Source of the DNA: Paractinoplanes ovalisporus
GTDB taxonomy: Bacteria; Actinomycetota; Actinomycetes; Mycobacteriales; Micromonosporaceae
DNA length: 64,000 nucleotides
NCBI RefSeq assembly: GCF_016834655.1
Contig: NZ_JAENHP010000005.1
Location: forward strand, 406,912 to 470,911
Reading direction: 5' to 3'
Below the pieces are notes generated by a model that searched no databases, had not been told where the DNA came from, and saw nothing but the letters and a program-made list of their open reading frames with translations. The stretch's first letter is position 1. Each line of letters opens with the position of its first letter. The position numbers and the translations under genes were made by a program. This document shows positions 8,123 to 16,294 of this stretch, piece by piece.

Positions 8123-8178
8123 GCGTGGTGTCTCTCGGGTGGTGGACGGCTTCGGCAGCAGCTGTCCCGTGGTGTTTG

Positions 8179-9483
8179 TCAGGTGGTGGAGGGCTCGGGC
8201 AGCACTGCGGCCAGCTGGTCGGCCAGCAAGGTGACCTGCCAGCTGCGGGCGCCGAAGCCCCGCAACGTGTCGCCGACCGTCTGCGCGTTCACCTCGTCGG
8301 GTGGGGACCAGGCCAGACGCCGTACGAAATCGGGGCTGATCAGGTTTTCCGGCGGCAGGTTGTGGCCCTCGGCGGTGGCGACGACGACCGCCCGGCAGCG
8401 GGCCAGGCGGGCCGCCGCCACCGGGTCGCGCTCGGCCCAGCGGTGCGGCGGGGGCGGGCCCTCGACCGGCTGGTTCACCGGCAGGGCGTCGTCGGGCAGG
8501 GCGCGGGCCTCGTCGAGCGCGTCGAGCCACACCCGGGCCAGGCGGCGCACCGAGCGGCCACCGAAACCGGCGATCGCGAGCAGCGTGCGCTCGTCCTTGG
8601 GGTCGGCCTCGGCGGCGGCGACGATCGCGGAGTCGGGCAGCACCCGGCCGGGGGCCGAGTCACGCCGGGCGGCCACGCCGTCGCGGGCGTACCAGAGGGC
8701 ACGGACCCGGGACTGGGCCCGCGCACCACGTACACGGTGTATTCCCGACGTGCGACGCCACGGGTCGGGGCGCACCCGCGGCGGGCGGTCGGCACTCGCG
8801 ACCAGGGCCGCGAACTCCTCGGCGGCCCAGGCCGTCTTGCCCTGCCGGTCGAGCTCGGCCGCCAGGTGGTCGCGCAGGTCGGTGAGCAGCTCGACGTCGA
8901 GCGCGGCGTAGGTCAGCCACGACTCGGGCAGCGGACGGGTCGACCAGTCGGCGGCCGAGTGGTGCTTCTCGAGCGAATAGCCCAGCAGCTGCTCGGTGAG
9001 CGCGGCCAAGCCGACCCGCTCGAAGCCGGCCAGGCGGGCCGCCAGTTCGGTGTCGAACAGGCGGCGGGGCTTCATGCCCAGTTCGGCGAGACACGCGAGG
9101 TCCTGGCTGGCCGCGTGCAGCACCCACTCGCTCTCGGCCAGCGCGGCGTCGAGCGTGCGCAGGTCGTCGAGCGGCATCGGGTCGATCAGCACGGTCCCGG
9201 CGCCGGCCCGGCGCAGCTGGACGAGGTAGGCCCGCTGGGTGTAGCGGTAGCCGGAGGCGCGCTCGGCGTCGACCGCGACCGGTCCCGACCCGGCGGCCAT
9301 CCGGGCCACGACCTCGGCGAGTTCGTCGTCGGTCTCGACTGGTCGAGGGGTGCCCTCACGGGGTGCGGTCAGCGGGACGGGTTCGGGACCGCCAGACGTC
9401 GGGTCGGGCGAGTCGGCGTGCGGTCGTCCGTCCCTTTCGGGCTCCGGCGTGTCCCGACGGCGCAGGGGTGCTTCGTCGGTCAC
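8179..9483 (-). CDS. rnd: Ribonuclease D (DEDD 3'-5' exonuclease with HRDC domain)
   Basis: Protein of 434 residues. The DEDD-type exonuclease domain has motif I VAVDAERASGYRYTQ, motif II in HAASQDLACLAELG, and the motif III Tyr/Asp in LTYAALDVELLTDL. An HRDC-like helical region follows (ARVWLDALDEARALPDD), as in RNase D, which trims structured RNA 3' ends. The start is the GTG at 9483, which follows TACGGT with 6 nt spacing (leaderless layout). The longer frame back to 9555 has no ribosome site. The N-terminal 50 residues are charged and probably disordered. The gene lies directly upstream of DUF3000/heme genes, a common neighbourhood in actinobacteria. Confidence 0.9.
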   Translation of the reverse strand: MTDEAPLRRRDTPEPERDGRPHADSPDPTSGGPEPVPLTAPREGTPRPVETDDELAEVVARMAAGSGPVAVDAERASGYRYTQRAYLVQLRRAGAGTVLIDPMPLDDLRTLDAALAESEWVLHAASQDLACLAELGMKPRRLFDTELAARLAGFERVGLAALTEQLLGYSLEKHHSAADWSTRPLPESWLTYAALDVELLTDLRDHLAAELDRQGKTAWAAEEFAALVASADRPPRVRPDPWRRTSGIHRVRGARAQSRVRALWYARDGVAARRDSAPGRVLPDSAIVAAAEADPKDERTLLAIAGFGGRSVRRLARVWLDALDEARALPDDALPVNQPVEGPPPPHRWAERDPVAAARLARCRAVVVATAEGHNLPPENLISPDFVRRLAWSPPDEVNAQTVGDTLRGFGARSWQVTLLADQLAAVLPEPSTT

Positions 9484-9489
9484 TCCGTT

Positions 9490-9495
9490 ACCGTA
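9490..9495 (-). promoter_or_regulatory. -10 box of leaderless promoter for rnd
   Basis: On the minus strand TACGGT precedes the GTG start by 6 nt. Confidence 0.55.
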
Positions 9496-9626
9496 CGGGG
9501 ACCCCACCCCGCCTGCTTGCAGCCGGGTCCCGGCGCGCCGTTTCTCGATCGACAACTCGGCTGATCCGAAGCGCGGTTTTCTCCGTACTACCTCCCGCAG
9601 CGCCGATACCCGGGAGGCCGCGCCGG

Positions 9627-10838
9627 ATGACCATGACCTACGAACCGTTCACCCCCGCGGGCTCTGGTGAGCAGCGCCGATACGACGGACGGCGCCGCGC
9701 CGAGGAGGTCCGGGCGACGCCCGAGGGACGCTGGGCCGAGCCGGCCGCCGACCCGTGGGCCGAGCCGCGGCCGGATCAGTGGGCCGATTCGCGGGCGGAT
9801 CAGTGGACGGATTCGCGGGCCGGTCAGTGGGCCGAGCCGCAGCCGGATCAATGGGCCGAGCCGGCGCCGAGGCAGCAGCAGTGGGTCGAGGACCCGCAGT
9901 GGGCGACACCCGCACCGATCCCTCAGCAGCGCCACACGGGAGAGCAGCCGCGCTTCACGGGAGAGCAGCCGCGCTTCACGGGAGAACAGCCGCGCTTAAC
10001 GGGAGAACAGCCGAGGTTCACGGGAGAGCAGCCGACTTGGCAGGGCGGTCTCGCCCGTACGGCGGAACCCGAACCGATCCCCCAGCGCGCCCCCTCGACC
10101 GGCAACCGCCTCAAACCGCTGATCATCGGTGTCGTGGTGCTGCTGCTCCTGGTGGCGGGCTGGCAGGCGTACCGGATCGAGGGGATGAGCCGGCACAACC
10201 AGGACCTGGCCTCCGCGTTCTCGGCCGAGCAGGACCGCACCGACCGCCTCGAGAAGCAGCTGGCCGGCGTGTTCGACCCCGAGGGCGTCTCGTCGGGCGT
10301 GCTGCCGAGCGTGTTCCGGGTGCGCGCGGGCAACTTCACCGGCACCGCGTTCTCGGTCGGCAAGAAGGCCACCGGCAACCAGGCCAACCTGTTCACGAAC
10401 TACCACGTGGTCGCCGAGACCTGGACCGACGGCGGCCGCCGGGTCTCGCTCGAGCGCGGCAACACCCGCATCAACGCCACCATCGTCAAGGTCGACAAGG
10501 CCAAGGACCTGGCTCTGCTGCGGGCCAACCAGAAGATCGTCAGCCTCGGCACGTCGACCACGCAGGTCAAGCCGGGCCAGCCGATCGTGGTGGTGGGCGC
10601 GCCGCTCGGCCTGGACGACTCGGTCACCACCGGCGTGATCAGCGCCTACCGCCCGAACGACGCCGACGGCCCGACGATCCAGTTCGACGCGCCGATCAAC
10701 CCGGGCAACTCGGGTGGTCCCGTGGTCAACGCGAACGAGCAGGTGGTCGGCGTGGCGACGGCCAAGGCCAAGGACGCCGAGGGCATCGGCCTGGCGATCC
10801 CGATCAAGACAGCCTGCGAGACATTCGCTGTATGTTAG
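9627..10838 (+). CDS. Membrane-anchored trypsin-like serine protease
   Basis: Protein of 403 residues. The first 150 or so are low-complexity and cytoplasmic: five 8-residue units of the WAEPRPDQ/WADSRADQ type, then five 7-residue TGEQPRF units. A single membrane segment (PLIIGVVVLLLLVAGWQAY) leads to an extracellular chymotrypsin/HtrA-like domain. Catalytic residues are visible: His in LFTNYHVVAETW, Asp in KAKDLALLRAN, Ser in INPGNSGGPVVN. There is no PDZ domain after the protease, unlike DegP/HtrA. The start is ATG at 9627 after GGGAGG. It is probably a surface protease; substrates are unknown. Confidence 0.88.
   Translation: MTMTYEPFTPAGSGEQRRYDGRRRAEEVRATPEGRWAEPAADPWAEPRPDQWADSRADQWTDSRAGQWAEPQPDQWAEPAPRQQQWVEDPQWATPAPIPQQRHTGEQPRFTGEQPRFTGEQPRLTGEQPRFTGEQPTWQGGLARTAEPEPIPQRAPSTGNRLKPLIIGVVVLLLLVAGWQAYRIEGMSRHNQDLASAFSAEQDRTDRLEKQLAGVFDPEGVSSGVLPSVFRVRAGNFTGTAFSVGKKATGNQANLFTNYHVVAETWTDGGRRVSLERGNTRINATIVKVDKAKDLALLRANQKIVSLGTSTTQVKPGQPIVVVGAPLGLDDSVTTGVISAYRPNDADGPTIQFDAPINPGNSGGPVVNANEQVVGVATAKAKDAEGIGLAIPIKTACETFAVC
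9756..9875 (+). repeat. 24-bp coding repeat, 5 units
   Basis: Five 24-bp units within the protease gene encode W(A/T)(E/D)(P/S)xxxQ octads. The fifth unit is degenerate. Confidence 0.75.
9936..10040 (+). repeat. 21-bp coding repeat, 5 units
   Basis: The unit ACGGGAGARCAGCCGCGCTT starts at 9936, 9957, 9978, 9999 and 10020. It encodes TGEQPRF repeats in the cytoplasmic tail of the protease. Confidence 0.85.
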
Positions 10839-10877
10839 GCCTTCGCTGCCCGCTCGGCGAGAATTTCGCCCCGGGAG

Positions 10878-10942
10878 GTCGATGACTTGGGCGCTGAAAA
10901 CGGCCTCGCTTCGCTAGCCGTTTCAGAGCCCAAGTCATCGAC
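10878..10942. other. Long near-perfect hairpin (65 nt)
   Basis: The arms start GTCGATGACTTGGGC and end with the exact complement. They continue through GCTGAAAACGGC/GCCGTTTCAGAG with one mismatch and one bulge, giving about 26 paired bases around a loop of about 12 nt. A further outer match (TTCGCCC/GGGCGAA) flanks it after a small bulge. It lies between the convergent protease and DUF3000 genes. It may be a bidirectional terminator or a palindromic repeat element. Confidence 0.8.
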
Positions 10943-10989
10943 GGGCGAACTTCGACTTTGGTTGCACTCGAACCACCGGTTGGTTGCGC

Positions 10990-11559
10990 TCAACCCACGC
11001 GCTGGGCGCGGTCGCCTAGGGCGGTCACGCCGGGTGGGGGGAGGCCGGCCGTCGAGGCCAGCATCGCGCACCAGCCCTGCAGGTGGGCCGTGAAGTCGTC
11101 GCCGGTCGGGGTCCAGGACGCGCGTACCTCGAGGTCGGCCGTCGGCGCCGGTCCGGCCAGCTCGCCGAACCGGGTCGAGGTGGTCTGGGTGATCGTGCCG
11201 CCGATCGCCGTGTACGCCGCCGCGTGCTGGTCGAGCGCGTCGGTCAGCCACGTCCAGGCCACCGCCGACAGCATCGGGTCGCCGGCCAGGTCGTCCTCGA
11301 GCTCGGCCGTGACCAGCGTGACCAGGCGGATGTCACCGTGCCAGGCCTCGTGCCCGGCCGGGTCGTGCAGCAGGATCAGCCGCCCGCCCGCGACCTCGTC
11401 GCCCGAGCGCAGCACGGTCGCGCTGATCGCGAACGCGTAGGGCGCGAGCCGCTGCGGCGCGGCGATCTCTTCGAGCAGGATCTCGGGGCGTGGCGCCGGA
11501 GCCCGCAAAGCGTCGACCGCGCGGGCGAACGCCGGAGGGACAGCGGAGGGGGACGCCAT
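10990..11559 (-). CDS. DUF3000 domain protein
   Basis: Protein of 189 residues matching the actinobacterial DUF3000 family: N-terminal helix AFARAVDALRAPAPRPEILLEEI, core PYAFAISATVLR, and a long stretch including LTDALDQHAAAYTAIGGTITQTTSTRFGEL. No catalytic motif is recognised. It is transcribed divergently from hemE, a conserved neighbourhood in actinobacteria, which hints at a link to heme or RNA metabolism but does not prove one. The ATG start lies 6 nt after TAGTCT on the minus strand, consistent with a leaderless mRNA. Confidence 0.88.
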   Translation of the reverse strand: MASPSAVPPAFARAVDALRAPAPRPEILLEEIAAPQRLAPYAFAISATVLRSGDEVAGGRLILLHDPAGHEAWHGDIRLVTLVTAELEDDLAGDPMLSAVAWTWLTDALDQHAAAYTAIGGTITQTTSTRFGELAGPAPTADLEVRASWTPTGDDFTAHLQGWCAMLASTAGLPPPGVTALGDRAQRVG

Positions 11560-11565
11560 GGGGGA

Positions 11566-11571
11566 AGACTA
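11566..11571 (-). promoter_or_regulatory. -10 box of leaderless promoter for DUF3000 gene
   Basis: TAGTCT on the minus strand, 6 nt before the ATG. Confidence 0.55.
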
Positions 11572-11632
11572 TGCCGCCACGCGGTGTCCGTCGCCGATCG
11601 GCGCGCCGAGCGTGTCGTGGCACGATGGCGCG

Positions 11633-12670
11633 GTGACTTCAGTCTTGAACGATTCGCCTTTTGTGCGGGCATGCCGCGGCCAGGACGTGCCGCACACCCC
11701 GGTCTGGTTCATGCGGCAGGCGGGCCGGTCACTGCCCGAATACCGCAAGATCCGCGCGGGGGTCGGGATGCTGGAGTCCTGCCGGCGGCCCGAGCTGGTC
11801 ACCGAGATCACCCTGCAGCCCGTACGCCGGCACCACGTCGACGCCGCGATCCTGTTCAGCGACATCGTCGTGCCGATCGCGGCGGCCGGGGTCGACCTCG
11901 ACATCGTCGCCGGCACCGGGCCGGTCGTGGCCGAGCCGATCCGGGCCGAGGCCGACCTGGAACGGCTGCGCCCGATCACCCCGGCCGACGTCGACTTCGT
12001 GGCCGAGTCGGTGAAGCTGCTGGTCGCCGAGCTCGGCGCCACCCCGCTGATCGGTTTCGCGGGCGCGCCGTTCACCCTGGCCAGCTATCTCATCGAGGGC
12101 GGCCCGTCGCGCACCTATCTCAAGACCAAGGCGATGATGTACGCGGCCCCGAAGCTCTGGGACGCACTGCTGTCCCGCCTGGCCGACATCACGCTGACCT
12201 TCCTGCGTACGCAGATCGACGCCGGGGTCAGCGCCGTCCAGCTGTTCGACTCGTGGGCCGGCGCGCTGAGCGAGGCCGACTACCGCGAACACGTGCTTCC
12301 CCACTCGGCCCGGGTGCTGCGGGGTCTGGCCGACGCCGGCGTGCCGCGCATCCACTTCGGAGTGGGAACGGCCGTGCTGCTGCGGGCCATGGGCGAGGCC
12401 GGCGCCGACGTGGTGGGGGTCGACTGGCGGACGCCGCTCGACCACGCGACCGGAATCATCGGGCCCGATCACGCCCTACAGGGAAATCTCGACCCGGCGA
12501 TCCTCTTCGCGGGCTGGGATGTCGTGCGGTGCGAGGCCGACCGCGTGCTCGAGCAGGGCCGGGCCGCCCCCGGGCACGTCTTCAACCTCGGCCACGGCGT
12601 CATGCCCGAGACCGACCCCGACGTGCTGACGCGCCTGGTCGCCCACGTCCACGAGGCGTCCGCCCGGTAG
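11633..12670 (+). CDS. hemE: Uroporphyrinogen decarboxylase
   Basis: Enzyme of 345 residues that decarboxylates uroporphyrinogen III to coproporphyrinogen III in heme synthesis. The family signature PVWFMRQAGRSLPEYR with the conserved Arg residues is near the N-terminus. The downstream core GAPFTLASYLIEGGPSR and the catalytic-pocket region IHFGVGTAVLL are also present. GTG at 11633 is chosen as start because family proteins begin at about VTSVLNDSPFVRACRG; a longer frame has no support. It heads a hemE-cgoX-chdC run, with 82 nt before the next gene. It probably has little or no 5' leader. Confidence 0.95.
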   Translation: MTSVLNDSPFVRACRGQDVPHTPVWFMRQAGRSLPEYRKIRAGVGMLESCRRPELVTEITLQPVRRHHVDAAILFSDIVVPIAAAGVDLDIVAGTGPVVAEPIRAEADLERLRPITPADVDFVAESVKLLVAELGATPLIGFAGAPFTLASYLIEGGPSRTYLKTKAMMYAAPKLWDALLSRLADITLTFLRTQIDAGVSAVQLFDSWAGALSEADYREHVLPHSARVLRGLADAGVPRIHFGVGTAVLLRAMGEAGADVVGVDWRTPLDHATGIIGPDHALQGNLDPAILFAGWDVVRCEADRVLEQGRAAPGHVFNLGHGVMPETDPDVLTRLVAHVHEASAR

Positions 12671-12752
12671 GGCCCAAAGTCCCACCGGATCCAATTCACA
12701 CCTTCCGACCCCAGCCGTACGGGGGGTCGCGGCGCCTGGGAGGCTGGATCCC

Positions 12753-14138
12753 GTGCGAAAGCGGGTTGCGGTCATCGGCGGCGGCATCGCCGGTCTGGCG
12801 GCGGCGATGCGTCTGCGCGACCTGACGCCGCCGGCCACCGAGATCATCGTGTACGAGCAGAGCGGCGCCCTCGGCGGCAAGCTGCGCACCGGTGAGCTGG
12901 CCGGCGTGACCGTCGAGCGGGGCGCCGAGTCGTTCCTGATGACCGGCCCCGACGGCGCCGAGTCGGCCGCGGTCGCCCTGGTCAAGCGTCTGGGCCTGGA
13001 AAGCGCCCTGGTGCATCCGCACAAGGTTCCGGCCGCGCTGGCGTTCGGCGGGCGGCTGGCCCCGATGCCGGCCGGCACCCTGGTCGGCGTCCCGGCCGAC
13101 CCGGCCACGCTGGGCGACATCGCGCACGCGGCGCCCGGTCACGACGCCGACGGCGGGCGGCCGCTGCTGGGCGAGGGTGCCGACGTCGCGGTCGGTGAGC
13201 TGGTCCGCGAGCGTTACGGCGCCGAGGTCGTCGACCGCCTGGTCGACCCGATGCTCGGCGGCGTCTATGCCGGCCGGGCCGACCGGCTGTCCCTCGAAGT
13301 GACGATGCCCCAGCTGGCCGCGGCCGCGCGGGTCGAGCACACGTTGTCGGCGGCCGTGCGGTCGGCGCAGGCGGCCAGCCGTCGTGTGCCCGGCCGGCCG
13401 GTCTTCGGTGCGCTCGAGGGCGGGCTGAGCCGCCTGGTGGGCGCGGTCGCCACGGCCGGTGCGGCCCGGATCAGCCTCGGTCTTCCCGTCCGCGAACTGG
13501 CCCGCACCGCCCACGGCTGGCGCCTGCTGCTGGGTCCGGTGCCGGCGCCGCAGACCGACGACGTCGACGCGGTGGTTCTGGCCGTGCCGGCCAAACCGTC
13601 GTCGCGGCTGCTGGCCCCGATCGCGCCCACCGCGGCCGAGGCGGTCGGCGGGCTCGACTACGCGAGCGTGGCGCTGGTCGCCCTCGCGCTGCCGCCCGGC
13701 ACGCCGCTGCCCGAGCTGAGCGGGTTCCTGGTGCCGCCGAGCGAGGGCACGCTGGTCAAGGCGGCCACCTTCGTCACCCGCAAGTGGGAGCGCCCCGAGG
13801 GTGGCCCGGTGATCGTGCGGGTGTCGCTGGGCCGGGCCGGCGAGCAGGAGCGCTTGCAGTTCGACGACACGGTGCTGGCCGAGCGGGCCCACCACGAGCT
13901 GGGCGAGCTGATCGGCGCGCCGCTGCCGCCGCCGGCCGCCACCTGGGTGCAGCGCTGGGGTGGCGGGCTGCCGCAATACGCGCCGGGGCACCGCGACCGG
14001 CTGGCCGTGGCCCGGGCCGCGCTGCCGCCGGGGCTGGCGCTGGCCGGGGCGGCGTTCGACGGGGTGGGCATTCCGGCCTGCATCGCCAGCGGGGAACGGG
14101 CGGCGGAAGACGTGAGCAAGGTCTTGGAGGACGCATGA
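12753..14138 (+). CDS. hemY: Coproporphyrinogen III oxidase (HemY/CgoX, protoporphyrinogen-oxidase family)
   Basis: FAD-dependent oxidase of 461 residues. The dinucleotide fold VAVIGGGIAGLAAAMRLR is at the N-terminus, followed by the substrate region GAESFLMTGPDG and the C-terminal FAD motif LALAGAAFDGVGIPACIASGERAA. In Actinobacteria this family oxidises coproporphyrinogen III to coproporphyrin III in the coproporphyrin-dependent heme route. The HemQ gene overlapping its 3' end supports that role over classical protoporphyrinogen oxidation. The GTG start has GGAGG at about 9 nt. The stop overlaps the next ATG by ATGA. Confidence 0.93.
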   Translation: MRKRVAVIGGGIAGLAAAMRLRDLTPPATEIIVYEQSGALGGKLRTGELAGVTVERGAESFLMTGPDGAESAAVALVKRLGLESALVHPHKVPAALAFGGRLAPMPAGTLVGVPADPATLGDIAHAAPGHDADGGRPLLGEGADVAVGELVRERYGAEVVDRLVDPMLGGVYAGRADRLSLEVTMPQLAAAARVEHTLSAAVRSAQAASRRVPGRPVFGALEGGLSRLVGAVATAGAARISLGLPVRELARTAHGWRLLLGPVPAPQTDDVDAVVLAVPAKPSSRLLAPIAPTAAEAVGGLDYASVALVALALPPGTPLPELSGFLVPPSEGTLVKAATFVTRKWERPEGGPVIVRVSLGRAGEQERLQFDDTVLAERAHHELGELIGAPLPPPAATWVQRWGGGLPQYAPGHRDRLAVARAALPPGLALAGAAFDGVGIPACIASGERAAEDVSKVLEDA

Positions 14139-14884
14139 GCGAGCAGCAGCAATCGAACGCGGCGCGGATCAACGAGCTGAACGCGACGATCCGCTACACG
14201 ATGTGGTCGGTGTTCCGGGCCCAGGCGCCGTTGCCGGCGTTGCGCGACGAGCTGGCGACCGAGGTCGACGGGCTGTTCGAGCAGCTCGCCCATCCAACCA
14301 CCCCGCCCTCCACCCAAAATCCGACTGAAGGCTCTGCCGAGGTGACGATCCGGGGAACGTACGACGTCTCGGGTCTGCGGGCCGACGCCGACGTGATGAT
14401 CTGGTGGCACTCGGGCTCACCGGACGCGCTCCAGGAGGCGTACTCGCTGTTCCGCCGTACGGCGCTGGGACGTCACCTGGCCCCCGTCTGGTCGCAGATG
14501 GCGCTGCACCGGCCGGCCGAGTTCAACAAGAGCCACCTGCCCGCGTTCCTGGCCGGCGAGGAGGCCCGCCCGTACATCTGCGTGTACCCGTTCGTGCGCT
14601 CCTACGAGTGGTACCTGCTGCCCGACGAGGAGCGCCGCTACATGCTGGCCGAGCACGGCAAGATGGCCCGGGGCTACCCCGACGTGCGGGCCAACACGGT
14701 GGCGTCGTTCGCGCTCGGCGACTACGAGTGGATGCTGGCCTTCGAGGCCGACGAGCTGCACCGCATCGTCGACCTCATGCGCGACCTGCGGGCCTCGACC
14801 GCGCGCCGGCACGTACGCGAGGAGGTCCCGTTCTACACGGGCCGCCGTCGTTCGGTCAGCGAGCTCGTCGCCACGTTGCCCTGA
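14135..14884 (+). CDS. hemQ: Coproheme decarboxylase (HemQ/ChdC, chlorite dismutase-like)
   Basis: Protein of 249 residues that converts coproheme III to heme b in the coproporphyrin-dependent pathway. Recognisable HemQ segments include NATIRYTMWSVFR at the N-terminus, FNKSHLPAFL, and YICVYPFVRSYEWYLLP, where the Tyr region corresponds to the radical-forming tyrosine. EHGKMARGYPDVRANTV and SFALGDYEWMLAFEADE follow. GGAGG lies 4 nt before the ATG, and the gene overlaps cgoX by 4 nt, so the two are coupled. About 130 nt after the stop show no further gene. Confidence 0.95.
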   Translation: MSEQQQSNAARINELNATIRYTMWSVFRAQAPLPALRDELATEVDGLFEQLAHPTTPPSTQNPTEGSAEVTIRGTYDVSGLRADADVMIWWHSGSPDALQEAYSLFRRTALGRHLAPVWSQMALHRPAEFNKSHLPAFLAGEEARPYICVYPFVRSYEWYLLPDEERRYMLAEHGKMARGYPDVRANTVASFALGDYEWMLAFEADELHRIVDLMRDLRASTARRHVREEVPFYTGRRRSVSELVATLP

Positions 14885-15014
14885 CGTTCCTCAGCCGAGC
14901 ACTGCCGGCCGGGGCGCTCGCGTACGGCGTCCCGCTGTTGACGGCCCTGTTCGTCAGCGCCGGCGACGACTCCGGGCAGTGCCGCGAGTCGGTCGAGGCC
15001 GGCTGGAACCTGCG

Positions 15015-15458
15015 CTAGGCGCGGTGCATGGGGATGTGCGGGATGCCGTCCTCGATGTATTCGGGGCCGGTTTGGGTGTATCCAAACTTGGCGTAAAAGT
15101 CGACCAGGTAGGCCTGGGCGTCGAGGACGCTCGGGCGATTGCCGATGATCGTCAATGCCTCGTCCATGAGCCGGCCCGCCAGGCGGGCGCCGCGGGCGCT
15201 CTTCGCGGTCACGACGCGGCCGATGCGCTGAACGTCGCCGTCGTCCAGAACGCGGATGTATGCCCGGATCTCGCCGTCGCGCTCGAACCACAAATGCCGC
15301 GTACCGGGCTCGTCGTCACGGCCGTCGAGATCGCCGTACACGCATTCCTGCTCGACCACGAAGACGTCCGCGCGCAGTTTCAGGATCCCGTACAGGGTCG
15401 TGGTGTCGAGGTCTCGGAAGCTGGCCGTACGCAGGTCGTCAGTTGACTCGGGGTGCAT
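15015..15458 (-). CDS. GNAT acetyltransferase, ElaA family
   Basis: Protein of 147 residues with the ElaA pattern: YGILKLRADVFVVEQECVY near the N-terminus, HLWFERDGEIRAYIRV, and the acetyl-CoA loop region RVVTAKSARGARLAGRLMDEA. It ends with FYAKFGYTQTGPEYIEDGIPHIPM. ElaA proteins are GNAT-fold N-acetyltransferases whose substrates are not established. It is monocistronic, convergent to hemQ. Its ATG is preceded by TACCCT at 6 nt, so it is probably leaderless. Confidence 0.92.
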   Translation of the reverse strand: MHPESTDDLRTASFRDLDTTTLYGILKLRADVFVVEQECVYGDLDGRDDEPGTRHLWFERDGEIRAYIRVLDDGDVQRIGRVVTAKSARGARLAGRLMDEALTIIGNRPSVLDAQAYLVDFYAKFGYTQTGPEYIEDGIPHIPMHRA

Positions 15459-15464
15459 GCCGAA

Positions 15465-15470
15465 AGGGTA
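15465..15470 (-). promoter_or_regulatory. -10 box of leaderless promoter for elaA-like gene
   Basis: TACCCT on the minus strand, 6 nt before the ATG. Confidence 0.55.
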
Positions 15471-15539
15471 AGCGGCGTGCCGTCACCCGTATCGCGGCGT
15501 GCCGTTATAGGGATGGAAGCCCGAGCTGTGGAGGTCTTG

Positions 15540-15815
15540 ATGATCAAGAGGAACAGGCTCTTCGGCAACAAGACGCGGGTGACTTTCAGTCTGCCGGTCA
15601 ACCAGCCGGCCGGTCCCGTGAGCGTGGTCGGCACGTTCAACGGCTGGGAGCCCGGTGCGCACGAGCTGAAGCCGCGTCGCGACGGGACCCGTACGGTCAG
15701 CGTGACCGTGCCGCCCGGCAGCTATCACTTCCGTTACCTGGCCACCGACGGCCACTGGTTCGACGACGAGAACGCCGACGCGTTCGGCCCGCACGGCGGT
15801 GAGATCCGGGTCTAG
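15540..15815 (+). CDS. Stand-alone CBM48/isoamylase early-set domain protein
   Basis: A 91-residue protein consisting almost only of an Ig-like carbohydrate-binding module of the CBM48/AMPK-beta type. The core VSVVGTFNGWEPGAHELKP has the conserved FNGW motif. It is followed by RTVSVTVPPGSYHFRYLATDGHWFDDENADAFGPHGGEIRV, whose YHFRYLATDG and D-E-N-A-D patterns are typical of these domains in glycogen branching/debranching enzymes. No catalytic domain is attached. Start ATG at 15540 after GGAGG. It may bind alpha-glucan or regulate a partner; the partner is not in this window. Confidence 0.85.
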   Translation: MIKRNRLFGNKTRVTFSLPVNQPAGPVSVVGTFNGWEPGAHELKPRRDGTRTVSVTVPPGSYHFRYLATDGHWFDDENADAFGPHGGEIRV

Positions 15816-15913
15816 GCCTATCTGTTCGCACCAGGAACACGCCGCTCGAAGGGACCGCCTGACGCTCGTGTCGCGGGGAAGCTGAAAAGCGAATAAAACT
15901 ACTCATCTTTCGC

Positions 15914-15919
15914 TAACCT
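15914..15919 (+). promoter_or_regulatory. -10 box of leaderless promoter
   Basis: TAACCT, 6 nt before the ATG of the following small gene; the upstream 25 nt are AT-richer than the surroundings. Confidence 0.55.
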
Positions 15920-15925
15920 GGCTGC

Positions 15926-16177
15926 ATGACCACGTACGAGACTTTGGACCTGCAATCGCGGGTCGCGCGGTACGAGACGGCGCTCGAGGAGCTGCGCTCG
16001 GCGCACCACGACGTCCGGGCCGTGCTCCAGGATCAGGTGCTCTACGAGCGCTGGCAGCAGATCGGCAACGAGCTGGGCTTCGTCGGCGGTGCCGGCGCCG
16101 GCTCGAACGGGCAGCAGCAGGATCTGCAGTCCCTCAACCAGCAGATCCCGCAGATGTCGGAGTCCTGGGCCAGCTAG
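15926..16177 (+). CDS. Small hypothetical protein, coiled-coil rich
   Basis: Protein of 83 residues. The first half is a predicted helix with heptad character (LDLQSRVARYETALEELRSA and VLYERWQQIGNELGF). A short Gly/Gln-rich tail ends QQIPQMSESWAS. I do not recognise a family. The leaderless promoter pattern and clean Met start support expression. It precedes thyA by about 120 nt but has no evident link to it. Confidence 0.6.
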   Translation: MTTYETLDLQSRVARYETALEELRSAHHDVRAVLQDQVLYERWQQIGNELGFVGGAGAGSNGQQQDLQSLNQQIPQMSESWAS

Positions 16178-16281
16178 GCCCGGTTGCCACCGGGAGGACG
16201 CCGACGGCGCCCGGTGCCGGCCGCACCGGGCGCGCCGCGCGACTCGGCCCCACGATGTGCCGGGCCGGGCCGTGCGGCGGG

Positions 16282-16287
16282 TATTTT
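16282..16287 (+). promoter_or_regulatory. -10 box of leaderless promoter for thyA
   Basis: TATTTT, 7 nt before the thyA ATG, in otherwise GC-rich sequence. Confidence 0.6.
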
Positions 16288-16294
16288 GGCTGCC

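Larger units (their letters stand above)
7814..8178. other. Gene-free interval with DnaA-like box, 33-bp repeats and terminator
   Basis: The interval holds TGTGGACAA at 7835, a 33-bp tandem repeat (7927-8058) and the ribonuclease D terminator hairpin. Both strands are open through the repeat because 33 is a multiple of three, but no ribosome site or conserved protein feature is seen. Confidence 0.6.

Noticed and set aside
7919..8530. Minus-strand frame with WWRPSPPPPEN repeats
   Set aside because: It overlaps the end of the ribonuclease D gene in another frame, has no start signal, and the repeat period of 33 keeps any frame open.
14885..15018. Hydrophobic open stretch after hemQ
   Set aside because: The frame is open but has no start codon after the hemQ stop, so it is treated as non-coding.
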